Assembly: GCA_009392075.1 (NCBI GenBank)
Contig: VFHG01000044.1
Coordinates: 1 to 6,195 of the forward strand
Reading direction: 5' to 3'
DNA from: SAR202 cluster bacterium
Lineage (GTDB): Bacteria > Chloroflexota > Dehalococcoidia > UBA3495
Length of the DNA: 6,195 nt
The notes beneath the pieces are model-generated. The model was not told the DNA's origin, did not search any database, and saw only the letters and a program-made list of their open reading frames with translations. Positions 1 to 6,090 of the stretch are shown one piece after another. The translations under genes were made by a program, and so were the position numbers. Position 1 is the first letter of the stretch. Each line of letters starts with the position of its first letter.

Positions 1-756
1 GCTGGCCCAGATGGGCAGGTAGGCGGGGAGACCACTCTCGAAGGCGACGCTGGCTTCTATCACGCCTACACGGGCAACAACCAAGGCAAGCTGACCTACA
101 GCTTTGTTGGCGATACCCAGTCCAGCCTGGACCAGATTACCGCAGGGATAGGGCAGGACTGGTTGTTCCTGGAGACCCTATACCGCATCTACTCCACCGC
201 TGGCTACAACATCGCGCACGTCGATGTCACAGCGCAGCTCTGCACCGAGCACGACATACGGTATGAAGACGTAGAGAGAGTTGAGGCCGTGGTGAACTGG
301 CTGGAGACGCAGTATCCCAGTCCGGCCTTTCCGAGCCGCCGGGAAGACGGAGAAGCGCAGGCGGGCGGCACGAAATACTACACCGCGTACGGTGTCGTCC
401 AGCGCGGATTCCCGGTGCTACGGAGCCAGCAAATGGGCTCTTCAGATGGCGCCGTTGACCCGCCATCGGTACTGGACCTGATGCACCGGGTGACCATCAT
501 CCCGTCGCACACCATGACGCTCTTCGGGCCCCGCATCACCATCTTCACCAAAGACGGCAAGAGCTACACGAAACAATCAACCGGGCGCGAATTCATGTGG
601 GACTTTGAGGAAGAAGCCCGGCGGATCCGTGATGTCATCCCAGGTCTACCGATCCCGGAGTCACAGTTCGAGGACATAATTTCGACCTGCCGCGACCTCG
701 ATAACCAGGACCGGGCCGACCGTCTCATTCAGCTAACCATTCCCGCCTCAAGATAA
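1..756 (+). CDS. MmgE/PrpD family protein, C-terminal part (5' end outside window)
   Basis: The frame is open from the first base, so this is the last 251 residues of a longer protein. Family members usually run about 440-480 residues, so roughly the N-terminal 200 are missing. A TTG at 163 could be mistaken for a start, but the family-like segment LEGDAGFYHAYTG (window residues 13-25) lies upstream of it. Next comes YRIYSTAGYNIAHVDVTAQL (61-80), matching the PrpD segment with conserved His and small residues; Arg62 sits where many members have Lys. Then come KYYTAYGVVQRG (125-136) and a dimerisation-type beta region ending in FGPRITIFTKDG (175-186), and a helical tail. Characterised relatives are 2-methylcitrate dehydratase (PrpD), MmgE and cis-aconitate decarboxylase. 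The substrate here is not predictable, and many environmental paralogs are uncharacterised. It converges on the glycerol kinase gene with 7 bp between stops. Family assignment is from remembered motif pattern. Confidence 0.75.
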   Translation, partial: AGPDGQVGGETTLEGDAGFYHAYTGNNQGKLTYSFVGDTQSSLDQITAGIGQDWLFLETLYRIYSTAGYNIAHVDVTAQLCTEHDIRYEDVERVEAVVNWLETQYPSPAFPSRREDGEAQAGGTKYYTAYGVVQRGFPVLRSQQMGSSDGAVDPPSVLDLMHRVTIIPSHTMTLFGPRITIFTKDGKSYTKQSTGREFMWDFEEEARRIRDVIPGLPIPESQFEDIISTCRDLDNQDRADRLIQLTIPASR

Positions 757-763
757 ATCGAGT

Positions 764-2269
764 TCAGCCGGGCGTTTCCCAATCACGGGAACGTTCCATC
801 GCCCGTTGCCAGCCGGCATACAGCTTGTCAGCCTCATCGCGAGACATTTGGGGCTCGTAACGGGCGCCCAACTGCCACTGGTTGGACAGTTCCGGTTGGC
901 TGTCCCAAAATCCCACGGCCAACCCGGCTAGATACGCTGCGCCCAAAGCCGTGGTTTCTGTGACCTCCGGGACCTCTACCGGTACGCCGAGCATGTCGGA
1001 CTGAAATTGCATCAGGAACTGGTTTGCAGACCCGCCCCCATCGGCTCGAACCACCGGTATCTCTGATGCGTAAGACGACCTGACGACGTCAAATACATCT
1101 TTGACCTGGTAGGCTATCGCCTCGAGCGTCGCCCTGACGATGTGGGCCCGGTTTGTGCTGCCGGTTAGACCTACAATCGTCCCGCGAGCGTAGGGGTCCC
1201 AGTGCGGAGCGCCGAGGCCGGCGAAGGCGGGCACGAAATACATTCCGCCCGTGTCGGAAACCGATTCAGCTATCCCTTCTGTGTCCGACGCGTTCTTGAT
1301 TACTCCAAGGCCGTCTCTCAGCCACTGGACGGCGGCCCCGGTGATGAAAACGCTGCCCTCCAGCGCGTATTGGGTCTGCTGCCCGCCAAGCTGCCAGGCA
1401 ATGGAGGTGACTAGGCCAGCAGGAGGTGGGAGAGGCTGCTCCCCCGTCTGCACCAGCAGAAATGAGCCGGTGCCGTAGGTGTTCTTGAGCATCCCCGGCT
1501 GGAAACAGCCCTGGCCGAACAAGGCGGCGCTTTGGTCTCCGGCCAGACAAGCTATGGGGACTGCGGCTCCGAATAGACCGGGACCGGTCTCACCGAATAC
1601 GCTGCTGGAAGGCCGCACCTCGGGCAACATGGCCAGGGGGATACCCAGTTGGGAAAGCAGGTCAGCGTCCCATTCCTGGGTGTGGATGTTAAAAAGCATG
1701 GTGCGCGATGCGTTGGAAACGTCCGTAGCGTGGACCCTGCCGCCGGTCAGACGGTAAAGGAGCCAACTATCGACGGTGCCGGTGCATAGTTCACCTGACT
1801 CCGCGCGGCTTTGACCATCTTGGGTGTGTTCCAACAGCCACCGGACCTTGGTGGCGGAGAAATAGGCGTCGATCATAAGGCCCGTTTTTTCCCGGACGAC
1901 CATTTCCAATCCCCGTTGCTTCAGCTCATCACACATCTGGGCGGTGCGGCGGCATTGCCAGACGATGGCGGGTGAGACGGGCTCCCCGGTGGAGCGGTCC
2001 CAGACAACCGTGGTTTCCCTCTGGTTGGTGATGCCGACGGCCGCCAACTGCTGCGGACCGATGCCCGCGGAAGCCATAGCCTCTTGAGACACCGCGATCA
2101 CCGAACGAAATAGCTCTTCCGGGTCGTGGCTAACCCAGCCTGGCTCTGGATGAAACTGGGTGATCTCGCGTTTGGCCCAGGCAACTACGCGGCCTCCGTG
2201 GTCAATGACGAACGCGGCTGAACTGGTGGTGCTTTGGTCTACGGCAAGTATGTAATTCTGTTGGGCCAT
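764..2269 (-). CDS. glpK: Glycerol kinase (FGGY family)
   Basis: Phosphorylates glycerol with ATP to sn-glycerol 3-phosphate in the cytoplasm. It is full length (501 residues; E. coli GlpK 502) and collinear with E. coli GlpK almost throughout. Visible glycerol-binding residues are Arg84-Glu85 (TNQRETT), Trp104 (IVWQCRR), Tyr136, the catalytic base Asp245 (LAGDQSAALFGQ) and Phe270 (GTGSF). Both FGGY signatures are present: YFSATKVRWLLEH (136-148) and GTIVGLTG...HIVRATLE (363-383). Oddities: the phosphate loop is DQSTTSSAA, with Ser13 for Gly and Ala18 for the usual Arg. The E. coli fructose-1,6-bisphosphate loop is not conserved (Ala236 opposite the key Arg), and no His is seen where Firmicute enzymes are phosphorylated by HPr. 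The start is fixed by family alignment (DQ at 11-12), but no good Shine-Dalgarno precedes it, only a weak GAG. It is last in a three-gene minus-strand block, 46 bp after the CoA-transferase. No glpF or glpD is in the window. Confidence 0.93.
   Translation of the reverse strand: MAQQNYILAVDQSTTSSAAFVIDHGGRVVAWAKREITQFHPEPGWVSHDPEELFRSVIAVSQEAMASAGIGPQQLAAVGITNQRETTVVWDRSTGEPVSPAIVWQCRRTAQMCDELKQRGLEMVVREKTGLMIDAYFSATKVRWLLEHTQDGQSRAESGELCTGTVDSWLLYRLTGGRVHATDVSNASRTMLFNIHTQEWDADLLSQLGIPLAMLPEVRPSSSVFGETGPGLFGAAVPIACLAGDQSAALFGQGCFQPGMLKNTYGTGSFLLVQTGEQPLPPPAGLVTSIAWQLGGQQTQYALEGSVFITGAAVQWLRDGLGVIKNASDTEGIAESVSDTGGMYFVPAFAGLGAPHWDPYARGTIVGLTGSTNRAHIVRATLEAIAYQVKDVFDVVRSSYASEIPVVRADGGGSANQFLMQFQSDMLGVPVEVPEVTETTALGAAYLAGLAVGFWDSQPELSNQWQLGARYEPQMSRDEADKLYAGWQRAMERSRDWETPG
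769..805. terminator. Nested inverted repeat at the convergent gene junction, possible bidirectional terminator
   Basis: An outer 6-bp perfect stem, CGGGCG (769-774) with CGCCCG (800-805), encloses an inner stem TTCCC (776-780) with GGGAA (787-791) around a 6-nt loop. A 10-bp palindrome, GGAACGTTCC (788-797), overlaps the inner stem. It lies 12 bp past the MmgE/PrpD stop, within the last codons of the glycerol kinase. Neither side has a T-run, so an intrinsic terminator is not convincing. It may be only a structured coding end. Confidence 0.22.
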
Positions 2270-2315
2270 GGCTCATGCCGATGTTTGTGTCCGAACTCAA
2301 AAACAACTAGTGGGA

Positions 2316-4976
2316 TTACACCACTCCCGCTTCCGCCAGATAGGCCAGTTCTGTTTTTTGCAGCGCCAACTCCCCGCAGTAGATCTCCTCGTTGTGCTCG
2401 CCGATCAATGGGGCACGGCACGATATCCGCCAAGGGGAGCCGTTGTAGATACCAGCGGGCCCCGGATACTTGAACGTCTTGCCCAGTTCAGGATGTGGCA
2501 CATCCACCCAGAAGCCGCGGTCGTTCAGGTGGCCCTCGTCAATCAGTTCGTCGGGCGCTCTGATCGCCCCCCAGTTGAACCCACGTTCTTGGCCGCCGTG
2601 GGCAACTTCATCCCGCGTCATATTCGCGGCGAAATTGGCGAGCACATCTTCGATGTGCTCAACGTTCGCTGCAAAAACCGCGGGGTCCAGATAGCGTTCT
2701 TCCGCAAGGTCATCCACCAGACCGTGGCTATCCATCCATTCGACCAACTTCGGGAATAACCGGAGCGTGACTCGGGATGCGGAGGCATTCACGTACAAGC
2801 CGTCCTTGCAGCGTAATTGGCTGAGGGCGGAAGGCGTTACTGCGGCGTGACGGCCGGTAAGGCGCAGGACCACCTTTTCTTGATAGATATAGGTGTTGAC
2901 GTGCATCTCCGTGGTGAGGGCACAGGCGTCATGGACCGAAGCGTCGATGTACTGGCCTTTTCCGGAATTGGTGCGGTGCATCAGGGCGGCGATGATTCCC
3001 ATGTAGGCGTAGTGGCTGCCGATATGCCAGGCGTTGCCGCCGCCCGGCGCGATGGGGATATCCCCGGCAACGTGGTCGCTGTCATAGCCGCAACAGCCCA
3101 TCTGCCCTCCTGCGGCCAGGTGTAGCAGGTCGCTGGCCAGGAAGTCCCGCCAGGGCCCGGTCTGGCCGAACGACGTCAACGAGCACATGATTAGCCGCGG
3201 GTTCGATAGAGACAAGTCGTCGTACCCCAAACCTAGGGAGGGCAATTTGCCGGCATCAAACGTTTCCAGTATGACGTCCGCGGTGTCGGCCAGCCGTCTG
3301 AATAGAGCCCGTCCGTCCTCGGTTTCCAGGTTGAGTGTGATGCCCCGTTTGGATGTGTTGTAATGCCAGAACGAGAGGCTGCGCTCCCGGTGGGGCAGGT
3401 CGTCCAAGAACGGCCCAACGGTACGGGAAGTTTCGCCTCCCGAAGGCTCGATCTTGATGACCTCGGCCCCTAGGTCAGCCATTAGCTTCCCACAGTACTG
3501 CCCCTTCTCGTCGGCCAACTCCAGCACCCGTAGTCCGGACAGCGGGCCTGGCTGCTGTCCCACGTCGGCCGGTTTTCCGGAGTTGGCTTTTTTGGAGCCG
3601 GCGCCTGGACCGGTGAACGGCACAGCCTCAGCCTTGATCATGTCGTCCATATACGAGTACCGGTCCAAGGTTGTAGGCCAGAAGGTATTGTCTTCGTACC
3701 CTGAGATAAATTCCTCGTGGCTGAGGCCCAGCATGCCCTCGAAGATTTCTTGGTTGTGCTGACCGATGAGGGGAGCGGCCGTGAAGTTATGGGCCGGCGT
3801 CTCGAACAGTTTGAACGGAGCGTTCTGGAATTTCCTGAGGCCAACCACTGGGTGATCAACCTCTAGGTACAATTCCCGGTGGCGGAGCTGCGGGTCGTGC
3901 TCAACCCGGTTCTCGGTGCTCTGCACCGGCATCGCGGGCACACCCGAAGACTGGCAGAGCTCCATCAACTCGTACTTCTCGAGGGTTTGCGCCCACTCTT
4001 GTATCCCTTGGTCCATCTCTTCTTGGTTCTGTAGACGGGCGCCTAGGGTGTTGAATCTGGGCGAATCGGCCCACTTGGGTGAACCCATCACACCAACCAG
4101 GCGCTGCCACTCCTCATCGGAAAAACAGGTGATGGCGCACCAGTCGTTGTAACCGTCGCCCTTAGTCCGGTAGGCGTTATGAGGAGCGGTGGTTGAGCCC
4201 CGGTAGTTGTTGACCATTGGGGTGCCGGGCCAGTGCGCGCGGTTGCCCGGCGGGTACCCTTCCCTTCGCGATTGACGACCGTTGACCGTGGCGTCCAGCA
4301 GCGCGGACCCGTTCAACGTAGCGCCGACAATCATCTGAGAGAGGTCCACGTGCTGCCCTAAGCCGGTCATATTGCGCCGGTAAAGGGAGGTCATCGTGGA
4401 GAAGGCTATGTACATGCCGCCGGTGTCATCCAAGTAGGACCAGCCCCACCCTGCCGGCTGCTCTCCCGGCAACCCGGAGAGGAACGTTAGGCCGGAGAAA
4501 GCCTGGGCGATGGGTCCCATGGTGAGGTATTCACGGTGCCGCCCCGTGTGCCCAAACCCGGACTGGGACACGTAGACGATGTCCGGTTTGATCTTTTTTA
4601 GCTCTTCGTAGCCCAGTCCCCAGCTTTGCAGGGCCCTGGCGCTGAAGTTCTCGACCACTACATCCGAGACTGCAACCAGCTTTTTGATCAGTTCCAAGCC
4701 TCGTTCCGACCGCAGGTTGACGGTAATGCCTTTCTTGTTGGCGTTGGTGTCGTTGAAGTTAGTCGCGGTATTGAGGTTTGACTCCATGCCGGGAGGCGAG
4801 TATCCGGTGGTCCGGCCCCGTTCGTTCAAAGGCCATTCCACCTTGATAACCTCGCCGCCCAAGGCCCCCAGCCAGCGGGTGGCCCATGGACCGGCTCTTA
4901 CCCAAGTGAAATCCAATATCCGGACGCCTGCCAGCGCCTTTGGCGAGACCGTCATATGCTCTTGGGTTAAGGCCAA
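2316..4976 (-). CDS. Tandem two-domain class III (CaiB/BaiF) CoA-transferase
   Basis: Predicted to transfer CoA between acyl-CoA and a carboxylic acid; substrate unknown. At 886 residues it is about twice the usual 380-430 and is clearly two family copies in one frame. Domain 1 (about 15-425) has LAGVRILDFTWVRAGPWATR, GEVIKVE, KKGITVNL, SGFGHTG and SYLDDTGG, with Asp183 aligning to the catalytic Asp169 of formyl-CoA transferase. A linker rich in Gly, Pro and Lys (about 452-477) follows. Domain 2 (about 479-875) has LSGLRVLEL, LGAEVIKIE, SKRGITLNL, SFGQTGPWR and SGKGQYIDAS, but Trp650 occupies the aspartate position, so this half is probably not catalytic on its own. Both halves end in a PLIGxHNxEI motif. 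DddD, a DMSP-acting enzyme, is also a tandem CaiB fusion, but as I recall its active Asp is in the second half, so this is not called DddD. The TTG start is preferred over ATG 4955 because GGAGGA precedes it by 4 nt; ATG 4955 has only weak AAGAG. Confidence 0.9.
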   Translation of the reverse strand: MALTQEHMTVSPKALAGVRILDFTWVRAGPWATRWLGALGGEVIKVEWPLNERGRTTGYSPPGMESNLNTATNFNDTNANKKGITVNLRSERGLELIKKLVAVSDVVVENFSARALQSWGLGYEELKKIKPDIVYVSQSGFGHTGRHREYLTMGPIAQAFSGLTFLSGLPGEQPAGWGWSYLDDTGGMYIAFSTMTSLYRRNMTGLGQHVDLSQMIVGATLNGSALLDATVNGRQSRREGYPPGNRAHWPGTPMVNNYRGSTTAPHNAYRTKGDGYNDWCAITCFSDEEWQRLVGVMGSPKWADSPRFNTLGARLQNQEEMDQGIQEWAQTLEKYELMELCQSSGVPAMPVQSTENRVEHDPQLRHRELYLEVDHPVVGLRKFQNAPFKLFETPAHNFTAAPLIGQHNQEIFEGMLGLSHEEFISGYEDNTFWPTTLDRYSYMDDMIKAEAVPFTGPGAGSKKANSGKPADVGQQPGPLSGLRVLELADEKGQYCGKLMADLGAEVIKIEPSGGETSRTVGPFLDDLPHRERSLSFWHYNTSKRGITLNLETEDGRALFRRLADTADVILETFDAGKLPSLGLGYDDLSLSNPRLIMCSLTSFGQTGPWRDFLASDLLHLAAGGQMGCCGYDSDHVAGDIPIAPGGGNAWHIGSHYAYMGIIAALMHRTNSGKGQYIDASVHDACALTTEMHVNTYIYQEKVVLRLTGRHAAVTPSALSQLRCKDGLYVNASASRVTLRLFPKLVEWMDSHGLVDDLAEERYLDPAVFAANVEHIEDVLANFAANMTRDEVAHGGQERGFNWGAIRAPDELIDEGHLNDRGFWVDVPHPELGKTFKYPGPAGIYNGSPWRISCRAPLIGEHNEEIYCGELALQKTELAYLAEAGVV

Positions 4977-4980
4977 ATCT

Positions 4981-4986
4981 TCCTCC
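4981..4986 (-). promoter_or_regulatory. Shine-Dalgarno that decides the TTG start of the CoA-transferase
   Basis: The minus strand reads GGAGGA, then AAGA-like spacer (AGAT), then TTG. This strong site sits at a suitable distance from TTG 4976, whereas the first in-frame ATG (4955) lacks a comparable site. The frame upstream of TTG is open only to 5015, where it meets TGA at 5018-5016. Confidence 0.6.
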
Positions 4987-5030
4987 GTGATCTCCAGTTC
5001 GGGACGGCAAATACCTCAGCCGTGGGCACG

Positions 5031-5059
5031 AATATACTCATGGCAAACCGGCGAGTCAA
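5031..5059 (-). promoter_or_regulatory. Candidate internal promoter ahead of the CoA-transferase gene
   Basis: On the minus strand, TTGACT (5059-5054, 5/6) begins right after the oxidoreductase stop codon and is followed after 17 bp by TATATT (5036-5031, 5/6). This is the best promoter match in the window. It would start a transcript near 5024, about 48 nt before the TTG start of the CoA-transferase, letting that gene and the glycerol kinase be expressed separately from the oxidoreductase. Confidence 0.48.
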
Positions 5060-5060
5060 T

Positions 5061-5978
5061 TTAACGGATGGTCTGATTTTCCAGGTCCAGCACTTTTTCA
5101 GCTATCACACTGTACGTCCGCCACGCTGTCTCGTTATGCCTTGTCTCCTCTGGGATGTCTGCATATGTATCTAGGACCACGTAGGCGCAACCCATAGCTT
5201 CTAGTTCGGCTAGGTCTCGGTGTATCTGGTCCAGGCTGCCCTCACCGACTAGGCGGTCCGCATCGGGAACGGGCGAGTCTGTCAGCCGGACTTTGATCCT
5301 GGGACACAGGTTCGGCACGGGCCGGCCTTCTTCGTCAGCTATCTCTTTGAGACGGGGAATCCCAGTATCCCTGAACCAGGGCATGGCTATCCGAACGGGG
5401 TGCCAGGCGTCGCCGAATCGGACTGTACGGCGCAACGCGGCATCGCTAGGTCCTCCCACCCAGATCGGGGGATGGGGAGACTGGACCGGCCGTGGCGCTG
5501 TATCCACATCTTTGAATGAAGTGAACTTCCCCTCATAGGACGCCACGTCCTGCGTCCATAATAGCTTGACCGCCTCGAGATACTCGTCGGTTATGGCGCC
5601 CCTGGACCTATATGGGACTCTGAGCGCCTGGAACTCTTCCTCGGCCCAACCGATACCAACACCGAAGATGAAACGGCCTTCGCTAAGCTGGTCGATATTG
5701 GCACAAGCCCTGGCTATCTCAAGAGGGTTGCGGTAGGGAACGATCAACACGGTTGTGCCAAGTTCGATGGTGGTGGTCACTCCGGCCAGCCAGCCAAGAA
5801 GCGAGATTGGCTCGAAAAAAGGAGCGGGATACCGGGTGCTCACATCTGGCGTGATGGCAATGTGGTCGGAGGCCATGAGCAGGTGAAAACCGAAGGACTC
5901 TGAGAATTGCGCCCAGCGTTTCAGAGAACCTGGGCTGACCCCTGGCCCGAAGTTGATCAGGTTCACGCCGATTTTCAT
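5061..5978 (-). CDS. LLM-class F420-dependent oxidoreductase (luciferase-like fold)
   Basis: Cytoplasmic TIM-barrel flavin/F420 enzyme that likely moves hydride between coenzyme F420 (or FMN) and an unknown organic substrate. At 305 residues it is typical of the family described as TIGR03619-like. Motifs in order: ASDHIAITP (36-44), LAGVTTTIELGTTVLIVPYR (64-83), IDQLSEGRFIFGVGIGWAEEEFQAL (split here as IDQLSEGRF at 95-103 and GVGIGWAEEEF at 106-116), the RG..TDEYLEA..LLW helix (126-141), the P.P.Q.P.PPIWVGG strand and loop (162-176) and GDAWHP (189-194). The GVGIGW loop and PPIWVGG segment are family hallmarks near the cofactor site. No signal peptide or membrane segment is seen. The ATG start has AGGAG 6 nt upstream. 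It is the first gene of the minus-strand block, 84 bp ahead of the CoA-transferase. An FMN-dependent alkanesulfonate-type monooxygenase is the main alternative within the same superfamily. Confidence 0.9.
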   Translation of the reverse strand: MKIGVNLINFGPGVSPGSLKRWAQFSESFGFHLLMASDHIAITPDVSTRYPAPFFEPISLLGWLAGVTTTIELGTTVLIVPYRNPLEIARACANIDQLSEGRFIFGVGIGWAEEEFQALRVPYRSRGAITDEYLEAVKLLWTQDVASYEGKFTSFKDVDTAPRPVQSPHPPIWVGGPSDAALRRTVRFGDAWHPVRIAMPWFRDTGIPRLKEIADEEGRPVPNLCPRIKVRLTDSPVPDADRLVGEGSLDQIHRDLAELEAMGCAYVVLDTYADIPEETRHNETAWRTYSVIAEKVLDLENQTIR

Positions 5979-5984
5979 TTTCTT

Positions 5985-5989
5985 CTCCT
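5985..5989 (-). promoter_or_regulatory. Shine-Dalgarno of the oxidoreductase gene
   Basis: The minus strand reads AGGAG followed by GAAGAAA-type purine-rich sequence and ATG 5978, with a 6-nt spacer. It supports the annotated start. Confidence 0.6.
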
Positions 5990-6017
5990 ATCTAGCCCAA
6001 ACACACTCGCGGAAAAC

Positions 6018-6046
6018 ATCTTATGATTGAGTGAGCCTGCTGACAA
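6018..6046 (-). promoter_or_regulatory. Candidate sigma-70-type promoter of the minus-strand block
   Basis: On the minus strand, TTGTCA (6046-6041, 5/6 to the -35 consensus) is followed after exactly 17 bp by TAAGAT (6023-6018, 4/6 to the -10 consensus). Transcription would begin near 6011, giving a leader of about 33 nt before the oxidoreductase ATG. Position and spacing fit well, but the match is by eye and short motifs arise by chance. Confidence 0.42.
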
Positions 6047-6077
6047 TAGCTACTCCTTGAAAGTTGTCATCGAATAC

Positions 6078-6083
6078 AGGGAG
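6078..6083 (+). promoter_or_regulatory. Shine-Dalgarno of the interrupted right-edge reading frame
   Basis: AGGGAG lies 7 nt before ATG 6091 on the plus strand. Its quality argues that ATG 6091 is a true translation start even though the frame meets TGA nine codons later. The stretch between it and the oxidoreductase ATG (5979-6077) holds no other gene that I can see. Confidence 0.5.
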
Positions 6084-6090
6084 ACAACCA

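Noticed and set aside
163..165. TTG 163 as the start of the MmgE/PrpD protein
   Set aside because: The frame is open to base 1 and the upstream residues carry family-like motifs, so the gene begins outside the window.
2268..2759. Plus-strand open frame of 163 codons opposite the 3' part of the CoA-transferase
   Set aside because: It is antisense to a gene with clear family motifs, has no recognisable domain and no good ribosome site; long antisense frames are common at this GC content.
4953..4955. ATG 4955 as the CoA-transferase start
   Set aside because: Only a weak AAGAG precedes it, whereas TTG 4976 has GGAGGA at good spacing; the difference is seven residues and does not affect the domain call.
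2316..4976. DddD (DMSP CoA-transferase/lyase) as the identity of the tandem transferase
   Set aside because: The architecture is similar, but the catalytic Asp is in the first half here, whereas I recall it in the second half in DddD, and no other DMSP genes are nearby.
4967..5041. Minus-strand 24-codon open frame (ATG 5041 to TAA 4967) overlapping the CoA-transferase start
   Set aside because: It has no Shine-Dalgarno and its ATG lies upstream of the predicted transcript start near 5024. A frameshifted N-terminal extension of the CoA-transferase was considered, but the GGAGGA site before TTG 4976 explains the start without it.
4684..5064. Plus-strand open frame of 126 codons opposite the CoA-transferase start
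   Set aside because: It overlaps the well-supported CoA-transferase N-terminus and its promoter region, and its translation resembles no family I know.
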